The notes: generated by a model from the sequence alone, not told the origin. Shown: positions 22,886-33,690, counted from the first letter of the stretch. The stretch is DNA of 64,000 nucleotides from Fusarium oxysporum f. sp. lycopersici 4287 (GCF_000149955.1 NC_031000.1:592761-656760); one strand, 5' to 3'. Made by a program: numbers and translations.

Positions 22886-25468
22886 ATGGGAACGATCTTG
22901 TCATTCACTGAAGATTGCCTCCCTCCCGAACAAGAATATGAGTCGCGCGATGCGTTGTTCAAGGCGATCAACGATTGGGCGGCCCATAGAGGTTACGCCT
23001 TTACGACCGGACGTTCGACGGTTGAAAAGAGCGGCAGACAAACTATCACGTACACATGCGATCGGTCATGTCGCCCGCCCAGTTCGACGAGAGAAAGACA
23101 ACGCAAGTCCACTACTCGAGGGACCGGTTGTAAATTCTCTGTTCTGGCCAAAGAATCACTCGACAAGAGTAGGTGGACATTCCGACACCGGCCGGATACC
23201 CGCTTCTCTCTTCACAATCACCCTCCCAGTCAGCATCCGTCGGCTCACCCAATACACCGTAAACTACCTGAGGAGGACCAAACTCAACTTGAAAGGCTCG
23301 CCAATGCAGGAATTGCACCTAGACACATTAGAACATACCTGCGCCAATACTGTAATTCCGCGGCAACCCAGCAAGATGTTTACAACTGCTTAGCAGCAAC
23401 TCGACGCAAACTTTGCGAAGGACAAACCACTATCCACGCCCTTGCTAATCAGCTTGATGAGGAAGGGTTTTGGAGCAGGATGCAATTCGGCTCAGATGGT
23501 CGAGTCACAGCCGTCTTATTTGCTCACCCTGACTCCTTGACGTACCTTCAGGCATATCCCGATATTCTCCTTCTGGACTGCACTTATAAGACAAACAAAT
23601 ATGGCATGCCTCTTCTTGACATGATCGGAGTCGACGCCTGTCAGAAGTCCTTCTGCATAGCTTTTGCCTTCCTGAGCGGAGAATCAGAGGATGACTATGG
23701 GTGGGCATTGGATCGTCTGCGGTCTCTCTATGATCACCATTGCTCCAAACTACCGTCTGTCGTGCTAACAGACCGTTGTATCGCCTGTATGAACGCTGTT
23801 GCCACCTCATTTCCCACCTCTCAGTCGCTCCTTTGTCTCTGGCATGCTAATAAAGCAGTGCTACGGCATTGTCTGCCAGCTTTCACGACTCGAGATGTTG
23901 CCAGCTCCCGCTCCAGTCAGCCGACTGATAAAACAGAAGAAGCTTGGGGCGAATTCTATCAATTCTGGCACTTGATCGTGAGCTCCCCAAACGAGGCCTG
24001 TTTCAAGGAGAGAGTGGCGCGCTTTGAACAGAAGTACTTGCCAGACCACCTTCATGAAGTCGGCTATGTAATGCATACCTGGCTTGACCCATATAAAGAG
24101 AAGCTTGTCAAAGCCTGGGTAGATCAGCATGCTCACTTTGGTAACACGGCAACCTCAAGGGTTGAGGGGATTCACGCACTCCTGAAATCCCATCTCAAGA
24201 AGTCCACATTAGATCTGTTCGAAGCCTGGAGAGCCATGAAACAGGCACTGTTGAACCAGCTTTCCGAGTTGAGATCAAATCAAATTCGACAGCAAACTCG
24301 ATTTCCAATTGAATTATCGGGGTCTCTCTACAGCGCGGTACGTGGATGGGTGTCGCATGAAGCCCTCAGGAAGGTTGAAGAACAGCGAAGGTTGATTGGG
24401 AAGAGGGATCCACCGCCGTCCCCTATCTGTACTGGAACTTTCAAGAAGTCCAACGGGCTCCCTTGTGTGCATACCTTGAAAGATTTGCAGGAGCAAGGCG
24501 GAGTTCTCCTCCTGGATCATTTCCATCCACACTGGTATTTGCAACGTGAGGGGGCACCACAGCTACTCTTGGAGCCTCGCCAACGAATCGAATCGCTGGC
24601 TGAAGCATCTTCAGCCCCCAAGGAAAGCACGAGACGAGAGCCTAGCGCGTTCGAGAAAGTCCAAAAGGTCGCGAGAGCTCCGTCAAAATGCACCAAGTGT
24701 GGCGAACTCGGCCATACCAGGACATCGAGAACCTGTCCTTTGCGTTTTGAGGAACTACGCAGGTCTGCTGGCCCAACCCCGACACTAATGTTGCAACCCA
24801 CTGTGGTGGCAACTACCGGTACAGCCCAGAGAACATCGTCGAATGACTTACGGGAGAACTATTTGGCCATTGCAGAAACCGCGAGTACTGTCAATTCTTC
24901 GCATAGTCCATCAGGTGAGCAATCACCACTTGAAGAATGCGGCGACATGAACCGAGGCCCCTCCTCTGAAGCCCCGCCCGACCCCCAAGCGAGAGAGGGT
25001 AAGGCTTCGGATGTTGATACGTGGGCTGCCCAAGCGCCACGATACGACTCGCCGCAGGCAATATATCAAAGGTATATTGCTGCTAGAAATGCGTGGTATG
25101 CTTCGCAGCCTGCTGGTAGTGTCAAGACCAATCAACAATACCGCCGGGCGATAGGGCTCCCATTGAGATATGACAAGGTGAGTTACGATTGGTGTCTAGA
25201 TTATAAGCAAATGGGGGGACGCTGCGTCTCATCTAGGGGTGCACGGGACTGGACGAAAGAAGGAATGATGGCATACCTCGATTGGAGCAAGGCAGAAGAT
25301 GATCGTATTGAGGCTCAGGTACTTGAAGAAGTAGGGAGCGACCCCATGAGAAATGGAAGAAGGGGAGTCAAAGAGATCTGGAAAAGGATAGAGGAAGACA
25401 GCGAGACTCGGCAGGCTCGTCATTCTGCCGAAGGGCAGAGTGAGGGATGTATTGTAGTACAATTGTAA
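22886..25468 (+). CDS. MULE transposase (Hop-like)
   Basis: The frame is open from 22736, but that ATG lies inside the TIR. The ATG at 22886 (context AAACAATGGG), just before the FAR1-type DNA-binding region, is the more likely start and gives 860 aa, near the known length of Hop transposase. Domains: N-terminal WRKY/FAR1-like zinc region (EYESRDALFKAINDWA; TYTCDRSC); MULE catalytic core with LLLDCTYKTNKYGMPLLDM and VVLTDRCIACMNAV and a conserved LCLWHANKAV block; a SWIM-like Cys/His segment (GLPCVHTLKDL, DHFHPHWYL); a CCHC knuckle CTKCGELGHTRTSRTC; and an acidic/basic C-terminal extension. No lesion. Together with the perfect TIRs this makes an apparently autonomous element. Confidence 0.9.
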   Translation: MGTILSFTEDCLPPEQEYESRDALFKAINDWAAHRGYAFTTGRSTVEKSGRQTITYTCDRSCRPPSSTRERQRKSTTRGTGCKFSVLAKESLDKSRWTFRHRPDTRFSLHNHPPSQHPSAHPIHRKLPEEDQTQLERLANAGIAPRHIRTYLRQYCNSAATQQDVYNCLAATRRKLCEGQTTIHALANQLDEEGFWSRMQFGSDGRVTAVLFAHPDSLTYLQAYPDILLLDCTYKTNKYGMPLLDMIGVDACQKSFCIAFAFLSGESEDDYGWALDRLRSLYDHHCSKLPSVVLTDRCIACMNAVATSFPTSQSLLCLWHANKAVLRHCLPAFTTRDVASSRSSQPTDKTEEAWGEFYQFWHLIVSSPNEACFKERVARFEQKYLPDHLHEVGYVMHTWLDPYKEKLVKAWVDQHAHFGNTATSRVEGIHALLKSHLKKSTLDLFEAWRAMKQALLNQLSELRSNQIRQQTRFPIELSGSLYSAVRGWVSHEALRKVEEQRRLIGKRDPPPSPICTGTFKKSNGLPCVHTLKDLQEQGGVLLLDHFHPHWYLQREGAPQLLLEPRQRIESLAEASSAPKESTRREPSAFEKVQKVARAPSKCTKCGELGHTRTSRTCPLRFEELRRSAGPTPTLMLQPTVVATTGTAQRTSSNDLRENYLAIAETASTVNSSHSPSGEQSPLEECGDMNRGPSSEAPPDPQAREGKASDVDTWAAQAPRYDSPQAIYQRYIAARNAWYASQPAGSVKTNQQYRRAIGLPLRYDKVSYDWCLDYKQMGGRCVSSRGARDWTKEGMMAYLDWSKAEDDRIEAQVLEEVGSDPMRNGRRGVKEIWKRIEEDSETRQARHSAEGQSEGCIVVQL

Positions 25469-25523
25469 CATGCATTCGGCTTTAATTGTCTTATTCCACT
25501 TGTTGTGGCGTGCAGGAAGGGGG

Positions 25524-25603
25524 TAGACGCACTGTGCTTAGTCATTTTTACGGGACCCGTGAAATTAATAGAATCACGGGTACCCGTGAACCTATTGGCT
25601 CCC
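25524..25603 (+). repeat. MULE right TIR
   Basis: 80 bp, perfect inverted copy of 22678-22757. It is followed by GC-rich sequence (25604-25652) with CGCGTGACCACG and GGCGTGAACCTATGG, the second resembling the TIR end. Confidence 0.92.
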
Positions 25604-25652
25604 GCCTACGCGTGACCACGTAAAATCGCGCCTAGGCGTGAACCTATGGGGC

Positions 25653-25812
25653 GCCTCAGGAACAACAGCCCTTAGTAATCAAGCTGGGTGATTAAAAGTA
25701 AAACCTGTGGGATAGAATACCCTACACAGATACTAGAACCAATCAACACACTACTGCTGCTCATTCTGAATGACCCGACCTTCAATCCATTTTAAACACA
25801 TCCAGTGCGACA
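25653..25812 (+). repeat. LTR-like repeat of the TGTCGCA family, 5'-truncated
   Basis: Matches 53329-53507 and 57147-57334 from CCTCAGGAACAACAGCCC to the common 3' end AGTGCGACA, but lacks the first ~30 bp including TGTCGCA. It abuts the GC-rich tail beyond the MULE. Confidence 0.8.
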
Positions 25813-25994
25813 AGATGACTTAATTTGTCCCTCCCCTCTGCATCGATTGCCGGGGTGCCGAGTTGTAGGGAACCTCATCTGCCCATGTAATCTGCTTTTG
25901 GTGGCGTTGTGCCTGAGTTTCAAGATTGTTTGCTACTGGTCCGCTTCGTCATGGGTCCCCCATCCGTTACATGAAGGGTCTCGGGAGGACTTTC

Positions 25995-26114
25995 TGTTGG
26001 AAAACTGGGAATCCCCCTTATCTTCAGGATTCAGACTGTTAGTCTGAAAGTCCTAGATTTAAAGTTCAAAGTCCTAGATAAAATTACTAGAGATATAAAC
26101 CAGAGAAGAACTCC
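25995..26114 (-). repeat. Copia LTR fragment, interrupted by a pogo element
   Basis: From TGTTGGAAAACTGGG onward this aligns with the reverse complement of the 197-bp LTRs of the copia element at 41373-46270, sharing TTCAGGATTCAGACTGTTAG, GTCCTAGATTTAAAG and GAGATATAAACC. It is somewhat diverged. It stops exactly where the pogo element's TA begins (26115). The rest of the LTR is not clearly recognisable beyond 27975. Confidence 0.75.
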
Positions 26115-27975
26115 TAACGTGTATGATAAGCGAGTGAGCCAGACAAGCAAGTGAGCCAAAAATCCCTCACCTTACAACATTATAATTCAATCAGCTATAT
26201 CTCAACCAACAAATATGCCACAGTCCTCAAATGAAGCTAGAATCCTTCTTGCCCTTCAGGCCCTTCAAGATAACCCTAAACTTACAGTCCGACGGGCGGC
26301 AAATATCTACGATGTCAACCGTAGTACCTTAGGTCGCCGCCAGCATGGCATTCTTTCAAAGCGTGATACTCCCACAAAGTCACGGAAACTATCTGATCAG
26401 GAAGAGCAGATAATAGTCCAATTCATTTTAGACCTAGATTCGCGAGGATTTCCCTCGCGACTATCGTATGTGGAAGATATCGCGAATTCTCTATGTGCCA
26501 ACCGCGATATACCACCTGTTGGCAAGCGCTGGGCTTATAACTTCATTAAGCGACAACCAGAGCTAAAGACACGTCAATTTCGGAGATATGACTATCAGAG
26601 AGCTAAATGCGAAGATCCGACTATTATTCGTGGCTGGTTTCGGCTCGTAGAGAATACAATCGCAAAATATGGTATCCGATCAGATGATATCTGGAACTTT
26701 GATGAGACCGGCTTTATGATGGGCGTAATTGAGCCCGGAACAGTCGTTACAAGCTCCTATAGGCAAGGAAGACCAAAGCAAGTACAGCCTGGAAACCGCG
26801 AATGGATTACTGTGATCGAGGGGATTAATGCGGAAGGCCAATCGATCCCGCCGTTTATCATTGGTGCAGGTAAGGATCACCTCGCCAATTGGTACCAAGA
26901 ATGCGACCTTCCCGGCGATTGGGTTATTGCATTGAGTGAGAAAGGATGAACTGATAATAAGCTGGGCCTTGAGTGGCTAAAGCATTTTGATCAGGCTACA
27001 GCTAAGCGAACGAACAGTCGCTATCGCCTCTTGATCCTTGATGGTCATGAAAGTCACCACTCCGTCGAATTCGAGGAATATTGCAAGGAGAACAAGATTA
27101 TCACACTCTGTATGCCTGCTCATGCCTCTCATCTACTTCAGCCTCTTGACGTAGGGTGCTTTGGGCCGCTGAAAAAGGCATACGGTCGAGAAATAGAGCA
27201 TCTGATCAGATGCTTTATAACCCATATTACCAAGACCGAGATCTTTCCTGCCTTTCATGTCGCCCACCAAGCTGCTATTACAGAAAGCAATATTAAGGGA
27301 GGTTTTAGAGGAGCTGGACTTGCTCCCTTTGACCCAGAAAATGTCATCTCGAAGCTTGATGTGCAGCTACGGACTCCAACGCCTCCCGTAGAGGTTACAA
27401 TACCATCGACCCCTTGGACTGCAAGGACCCCAAAGACAGTACTAGAGGCCCAATCGCACTCCAAGTATCTGCAAGGAAGGATCAGAAATCATAAGAGCAG
27501 CTCCCCTGAGTCAATAATTAAAGCCGTAAAGCATTTTGAGAAGGCAACAACTGTTCTTATGGATAAGATGGTCTTACTACATAATAGGAATCAACAACTT
27601 GAACAACAAAATAAGATAGTAGGGCGACGCCGGAGGGGAAAAAGGACTAGGGTACAAAAAGAAGGGCCTTTAACTATAGGGGAAGCATCACAAGCAATTG
27701 ATCAGATAGATATTGATGCGCAGGTAACAGCTGAAGCCTCGAGAGGTGGTCGCGGAAGGTCACAAGGAGCAAAGGTCCGGCAGTGTAGTATTTGCGGAAA
27801 GACCGGGCATAATGCAAGGACCTGTCAGGAGGCAATTGAAGTCAATAGGGAATAGTATAGCGATTAATTTTAATTGATCAGATAGGTTGTGGTGTTTTTA
27901 TTGCGAATTTCATTTGGAAAGTTAAGATATGTGGCTCACTCGCTTGTCTGGCTCACTCGCTTATCATACACGTTA
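26115..27975 (+). mobile_element. pogo-type element with TIRs and TA duplication
   Basis: Inverted repeats at 26117-26158 and 27932-27973 (one mismatch seen) flanked by TA on both sides. Each TIR contains two direct copies of a 14-bp unit, AAGC(G/A)AGTGAGCCA, separated by GAC. It encloses one transposase gene with a single stop, and it sits in an old copia LTR. Confidence 0.9.
26215..27855 (+). pseudogene. pogo/Fot-type transposase, one in-frame TGA
   Basis: ATG at 26215. N-terminal helix-turn-helix (psq-like: KLTVRRAANIYDVNRSTLGRR) and CENP-B-type region (GKRWAYNFIKRQPELKTR), then the DDE_1 core: [24 protein letters not shown], and [21 protein letters not shown] with [15 protein letters not shown]. 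The C-terminus has a coiled coil, a basic stretch and a CCHC knuckle ([14 protein letters not shown]). The frame is interrupted once, by TGA at 26947-26949, at a position where the family normally has Trp (G-W-T-D-N). This would be TGG to TGA, a G-to-A transition but not in the CpA context favoured by RIP. The upstream and downstream halves are in the same frame (547 codons in all). A closely related intact copy elsewhere could still mobilise this element. Confidence 0.88.
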
Positions 27976-28255
27976 TCACATTAAAACTTATTACATAATT
28001 AAGTAAAGAACCAATAAACTACTTATAGTATTGTTCGCGCTTCTATTAGCTTAAACCCCACACTACTAAAGAGATGAGATATTTGGAAGCAGGGGGGTAT
28101 TAGAACCTTGGGACACTATGTTACTCTGGCTAACTTCTTTGGGTCAATCTTAAGCTGACTTGATTCACTCCACTCACAAATCCAGATCCATTAATCCCTC
28201 AAATTTTCTATTAAACTCTTGCCAAAGAATTAGGTACTTTTCCCGAGCAGCCTCC

Positions 28256-30355
28256 ATGATGTCGGCACACATCGACTTTTTGACATCTACGTCGTTTCGT
28301 CTCGCATCCATCGACCGCACTCAAAGGGAAGATGCTCAGATTCTAAGCATCACCCTGAGCACGCACGAACTGCGTGATGCGACAGCTCTTGGCTATTATG
28401 CCCTCTCATACACATGGGGACCTCCAAGGGCACCTGCGCCAAGCGAGCCAGAGATTAAGACGCATCCAATCTTGTTGAACGGTCGTTACTACCAGGTCCA
28501 GCCGAACCTACACGATGCCCTTGAGCATCTCTATCAGTTTTACCCGCAAAAGCTAGTATGGATCGACGCTCTATGCATCAACCAGGAGGATACAAAGGAG
28601 CGCCAAGTCCAAGTAGCGATCATGGACAAGATCTACAGCAACGCTAGTCTTGTAGCGATCTGGTTAGGGAAGCCATTTCCGCAATTGCAGTTAGGCTTTG
28701 AGGTGATTGACCGCATCTACAAAGTGGCCTTTCGCGAAGTCAGTCGCATTATCAGAGCGCAGCAATATGATTTCACTTTGGATATAGGCGATATCCAAGA
28801 CAGGTACGGGTTGGAACTATTGACAAACGAGGAAATGGAAGCACTCATGGATGTATACGCGAGTCGCTGGTTTGGCAGAGTATGGGTCATCCAAGAGGTC
28901 GCTCTCGCAAAGAAAGTTGGCGTCATCAATGGCGACAGCATAATGGCGTTTGATAAGTTCGGAACGGTGGCAGCATTTCTGCACGTAAGTGGTTTGTGTA
29001 TAGCGATCTCTCATGCACTTGCACGAATTGACCGCAACGTCGATCTGCTTGAAGGGAACTTTCTCTTCAGGGCCGAAAGGATACAGATACTGCGAGAGTG
29101 GTGCTTCGGAGACCAGAGCTTGTGGCAGGAGTTGTTGCCGTTAGTCGACTTCACAGCCGGGATTCAGAATGGGTCAGAGAGAGTCGGAGAAGAGACGGTG
29201 GGTCTGGTTCTCACAAAGCTTCTGCTTTGGACGATTGGCTTCAAAGCGACGGATCCCCGAGATAGTGTATTCGGGCTGTGGGGGATAGTGCGACATATAG
29301 CCAGCACTCAGTATCTCAAGATGCCGGAGCATTTGCGCCCCAGTTACGACATGAGTGTATCCGACGTCTTTCACAGTGTGGCAACAGAGATCCTCGAGAC
29401 ATCTGGCACGCTGATACTGCTCACGCTTGTCAAAGATCCCGAACAGCGTTCCTCTACAGAGCTGCCATCATGGTGCCCGGACTTCTCGTCGCCTCTCAGC
29501 AGTCACCCTATCAGCGGCCCTCAACTCAAATCTGTCACACCCGTGAAGGCAGGCGGTCACATTGAGGGGCTAACGCGGAGTTTGTTGCCAGGCGTCCGGG
29601 GAGGCACGCTGAAACTCAGGGGATTTCCTCTTGGCCCGGTCCAGGCCATAGGAGAAAGAGCCGACGAGATAGAGTACGGGAAATTCGGCAAATGGGTCGG
29701 AATCTTGTTGGAAATGGAAGACACCTACCCCTTGACTGGGCAGTCAGCGGTTGAAGCCTTTTGGTGAACACTGATTCATGATCAAGACTTGTCGAGCCGC
29801 TCATCGAAGCTCGTCGGAACCGAGCATTTCAGAGATGTTCTGCTGATCCAGGCATTAGGCTTTGTCCGTAGGGAATTTGCCAAGAATGGCGCCGAATCCA
29901 TAGAGAAGCACATCGAGTCGTGGTGCGGTCTTGACACGCTGGCCAAGAGATATCCTGGCGCTGTCGAAGGTACTGAAACTATCCGAACTTACTGCAAGGG
30001 AAAAGGATTTCTCCCCACTCTAGAGCACGATATACCAGTATCCGAGGAGGAAAGCGACGCTTTCAGGGCGAAGGTGTTCGACAACGGATCAGGGCTCCTC
30101 ATGATCTTGTCAGGCACTATATTTAACCGATGCATCGCACTCACGGCTGGCGGACACCTAGCTCACGCTTCGGGGTCTACAATTCCGGGAGATGAGATAT
30201 GGGTGTTGGCTGTATGCCCTTCGCCGCTCGTCCTGCGAAGATTGGAACCAGAAACGGATCAATTTAGTCTTATTGGCGAGGCCTATGTGCATGGAGTCAT
30301 GAATGGGGCGGCTATTGCGAAGCACACCGAGTGGCGGCATGTTGATCTTGTTTAA
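28256..30355 (+). pseudogene. HET-domain (heterokaryon incompatibility) protein, one in-frame TGA
   Basis: The first ATG in frame is 28256. The HET domain lies at about residues 45-200: YYALSYTWGPP, ILLNGRYYQVQPNLHDALEHL, LVWIDALCINQEDTKER and VAIWLGKP. HET domains mediate cell death in non-self recognition between fungal hyphae. After residue ~503 the frame meets TGA at 29765-29767 and then stays open in the same frame for 195 codons, with the typical HET C-terminus (RCIALTAGGHLAHA, DEIWVLAVCPSPLVLRR, IGEAYVHGVMNG). The stop lies within the family's conserved FWRTL motif, here FW-stop-TL, and fits CGA to TGA. A cut product would keep the whole HET domain but lose the C-terminal part, so a residual function cannot be excluded. 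Neighbours: pogo element upstream, decayed DNA and OrsD relics downstream. Confidence 0.87.
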
Positions 30356-32696
30356 AGCCACGACAGGGTTCGCAACTTGAACCTCGCTGGGAGGCTCCTG
30401 TGTCACATGCATAGGACTTCACTGGCCTTCACTCACACCTCCTAGATTTATTAATACTTTCTTCTCTCGCTACAAACTTTGGTCGTGTTCTTGCAGTATC
30501 CTTTCTTGCAGCAATTTTTAGTGCAGCAGTAGAAGTCATTATAGAGTATTGTCTGGGAAATTTGGCGGGGCAGCCTTTGGCAGCTTGCTGGAGACCCTTC
30601 CTAGGAAGAAATGAAGTCGAAGCCACTTACAACCATAGCTAACTAATAAATGCAGTCAAATCGTGCATCTTGTTTACATAAAAGAGTTAATTAGACTATT
30701 GCTTCGCTTCACACCTGAAAGGCATTTCTGATTTAATAGTACTCTCGCCTTAAAAACAAGACTTTAAATTAGAACAAGATCGATGCTCCAGTAAGATTTC
30801 CGCCAGCCTTTGGGACTTTCAGTATACCACTTTCGACAAGATCCTGCGCTAGTCTAGAAATTAGACCATCGCACCCTCGAGCTACCATGATATCAACCGT
30901 GACAGGCAAGCTCTCCTCATAGTTCGGAATGTCACTGAATCCGCTAGCTTGTTTTTGGTATCTTGGATAAAAGACCATCCAGCTTTTCGGCAAGTAAGAT
31001 TATCTTCTATCTTATCTATGTTGATATCTACTTCCAGTCCTAGCATCATCTCGTCTACTTGCTCTTGCATAAGCTTGATGGCTTTTAAATAGGTCACGCA
31101 GAATTCAGAAAGCTTAAACTTTTTGTTATATCTGATCGTGAATGATTACCCGTCTAGATCCCAGGAAAGGTTTCCTGGAATACCTTCTCTCTTAATAATT
31201 AACTTAGCAAAAGCTTTAAGCTTAATGATTTCCCTAAATGGGGTATAACAGCCTCGGATCAAGTACTTCTTGCGAATTATATCCAGGCGGTCAGGCTGCA
31301 ATAGATAATAATCACGGCATGGCTATTTATAGACTAGTGTAGTATAGCTATAGACCGGCAGGGCATATTCGAGGAATAAGAGCCGGCTAATCTAAATCAA
31401 CCCTGCTAATTCGGATATAGAGTTATGCGCCGGATTAAAGGCGAGAGTGTATTATTATATACCTATAATAGCAATATAGTAAATTATGGCCGAAGATAAC
31501 ATATTTCCAGCAGGATCCTAATATGTCTAGAATATTATTAAGAGCTGGAATAAGGCCTTGGATAGCTGCAGCTAATAGCCAGTCGGAAGATAGAAGTCGG
31601 TTCCTTTACAGTCTGATATATAATCGTTTTCTACTTCCTTATCTTCTTCAGAGTTAATATTTTTGTTTATGCTTTCGTTGAAATCTTTATCTGTATTTAG
31701 ATTTTCAGGATTAGAAGGAATTTCGCAGTTATCATGCCAGTCCTCGACATGGGGCCTATTATCTTCGCTGTCTAAGCTATTACTAATATAATTATCTCCT
31801 CCTAGTTATAGTTATTCGACCAAGTACAGTATATACTGTATTATCTTTACCTTGTTGGATCCTAGACGTAAGTTATATACTTCCTGGCGTTATAGTGGCA
31901 GGTACTATAGAATGCGAAATATAAAGCAGATAAATCTTTTCTATATTGCTAAATATCGCTTAAAGCTTAGTATAAGCCGAAAGCCATGCGGCCAAAAAGC
32001 ATCTTTCGCAAATATGTTTAGCCAACAGCGAGAGATATATAGCATACAATCGAGTGTAGCTCTTGCCTTATTGAACATCAAGTCTAGCCTATAAAGGATA
32101 ATCTACAGCTAGGCCTCAGTTTCGGCAGAGCTCCATAAAGGGGACCCTGGCTAAGCAGATAATTTCTACTTGCTTGTAAGGCTGGTTGCTTAGCCATGGC
32201 GGTAATGATTTCGAGTGATCTGTTACGGAACAGCTCGGCCCAGCGGGTATGTTAGGGCCATGGGGTCATCTCGCTCGTTCCAGGAACCGCGACACGATCA
32301 GTTTGACTACTCTCGAATGGTCTTTTTATAATATGGATATCTCGATTTCAGGATCGATACTGCAGATGGCTTAAGAGGGTGATAGTAATAGAACTCTCCA
32401 ATTGCTCAGAGCGCCTATGCCTGAACATGTAGCTGACTAGGATACACGTTATATACGCGTTGACGCGTTTAGGTCATTTAAATAGCTTAAAGTCGAAACT
32501 CTTTAATAAAAAAAAGCAAAGTCGACCAATGAAATAGCGAGATCACCACTTTGGCTTAAACTCTGCTCCGAGCATATATATTGAGAACCCTCTTTCAGGT
32601 GAAAGTGGAATGCGGGGTTAATACAAGGATTATCAGCCAATGACATTGCAAAATGTCCACTTTCATCGAAAGTGAGTGAATCCATAGAGATGTAGG
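30356..32696. other. AT-rich decayed DNA
   Basis: Rich in TA, with many stops in all frames and no gene. The composition (CTATA, TTAATAAT and AGATAAT runs) suggests old repeats altered by C-to-T change. One recognisable relic is listed separately (30770-31097). Confidence 0.5.
30770..31097 (-). pseudogene. Relic related to the OrsD-type proteins
   Basis: Two overlapping minus-strand frames give pieces such as [18 protein letters not shown] and [15 protein letters not shown]. They match in order and spacing the segment MYGLEPEIDLASVKDDL ... GYCFVKHPANGLESAYK of the larger OrsD-type gene at 33635-36532. The relic is frameshifted and short. The relationship is inferred by eye. Confidence 0.5.
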
Positions 32697-33182
32697 CTAG
32701 AATCGTTGACATGCGACATGCTCCTCCCACGGTAGCTCGTAAGCGGATACGGGGCAATTCGGTGCTAGTCTTCCCCTGCCTCGTGGGTTTATCCATTGAT
32801 GCTTTTCAGTGCAATGTTTTTGTATCTTTTGGACGCGGCGAACAATATGGCCGCAAGTACGACATTTCAAACCATCTGGCTTTGGCGGCGCAAGACACGG
32901 GATGGGTTGAATTGTATCTGTTGGGTACTGTAAATAGTGACGTAGGTCGCCCCGACTGTGGAGAATATTCGGGATCTGTTTTATCTTCTCTACCAGCTCC
33001 TGTCGACGGTCTGGCTGTATATCGCAATGTCGTGTTCTCAAATGCGTAGCAACCTCATCGGCTACAGAGGCGAACTCACAAACCTGGCACACGAGAAGGC
33101 GGTATGTAGAGAGAAGAACGTAGGGATGAATTGCACTGCATGGTCCGGATTGCAAGCTCGAAGCCGTCATGTTAATCGTCAT
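32697..33182 (-). pseudogene. OrsD-type zinc-finger protein, N-terminal fragment
   Basis: The first ATG in frame is near 33182. The fragment has two C2H2-like units: LLVCQVCEFASVADEVATHL (with H...H) and DGLKCRTCGHIVRRVQKIQ with HCTEKH. This is the arrangement of the OrsD (formerly DUF3505) domain, first named from the orsellinic acid cluster. It ends abruptly at CQRF followed by TAG, just where the neighbouring paralogue continues into its long C-terminal part, so it is truncated. Sequence identity to the paralogue at 36026-36532 is clear but moderate (for example RTKH/RTRH, GLKCRKCG/GLKCRTCG). Confidence 0.7.
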
Positions 33183-33392
33183 CGTGACTGGGGCCTTGAT
33201 AGTGAGATGTGAATGACGATTGTGTTTCAATCAACAACGAGACCATCTAGTAGTATGATTTACCTTCCCTATAGCACTTTACGCGAAAGGACGCGTCGCG
33301 TTCAGTGGCAAACCCCTGTTCTGATCAGCACTACTATTCCTATATGTGGAACAATGTCAAATCAACTCTACACCCTGGCAATAATCAACCCT

Positions 33393-33440
33393 ACTAGGTT
33401 TAAAGTGGGTCAATAAAATCAACTCTAGTAGAGTTGATTT
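33393..33440. repeat. 48-bp direct repeat with palindrome, copy A
   Basis: Identical to 36835-36882. It ends in two 12-bp inverted arms, AAATCAACTCTA and TAGAGTTGATTT, around a single G. Just beside it, at 33352-33392, are two imperfect half-sites (AAATCAACTCTACACCCTGG and AATCAACCCTACTAGG). It lies about 200 bp upstream of the truncated OrsD gene. Confidence 0.92.
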
Positions 33441-33690
33441 TGGACTGTAGGACTAGGTGGGATGACATATTTTTGCGATTTATTGTTATATAGTTGCAGT
33501 GTTTGCAGCTATAGGCCTTCCATTTTGGAAGCTCTGGGATAGGCTTGCTTCCATTCTTTGGCAGCGGCACCGTGCATGGATCTTCAAATGATCTTCCGGC
33601 ACAGAAAGCCGTGAGTTGTTGGAGTTCGACACCTTTAAATTGGTGTGCTCTCCGGAAATGGCTTACTATGCCCCCGCCTGGTTGGATAGC
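33400..33690 (-). pseudogene. OrsD-domain fragment fused to the end of the larger OrsD gene
   Basis: In a frame different from the larger gene, this stretch reads HCRAAIQPGGGIVSHFRRAH, then SKPIPELPKWKAYSCKHC and NYITINRKNMSSH: another pair of C2H2-like units. It begins where the larger gene's conserved AWQSGHRP motif should continue and ends inside the 48-bp repeat. It looks like a recombination or deletion junction joining two family members. Confidence 0.55.

Larger units (their letters stand above)
22678..25603 (+). mobile_element. Hop-like MULE (Mutator superfamily) with 80-bp TIRs
   Basis: Perfect inverted repeats of 80 bp at 22678-22757 and 25524-25603 flank one long transposase gene. 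The TIR holds a perfect palindrome, TCACGGGTACCCGTGA, and a near-copy (TTCACGGGTCCCGTAAA). The 9-10 bp target duplication expected of MULEs is not found: left flank CCATTAGCT, right flank GCCTACGCG. Confidence 0.88.
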
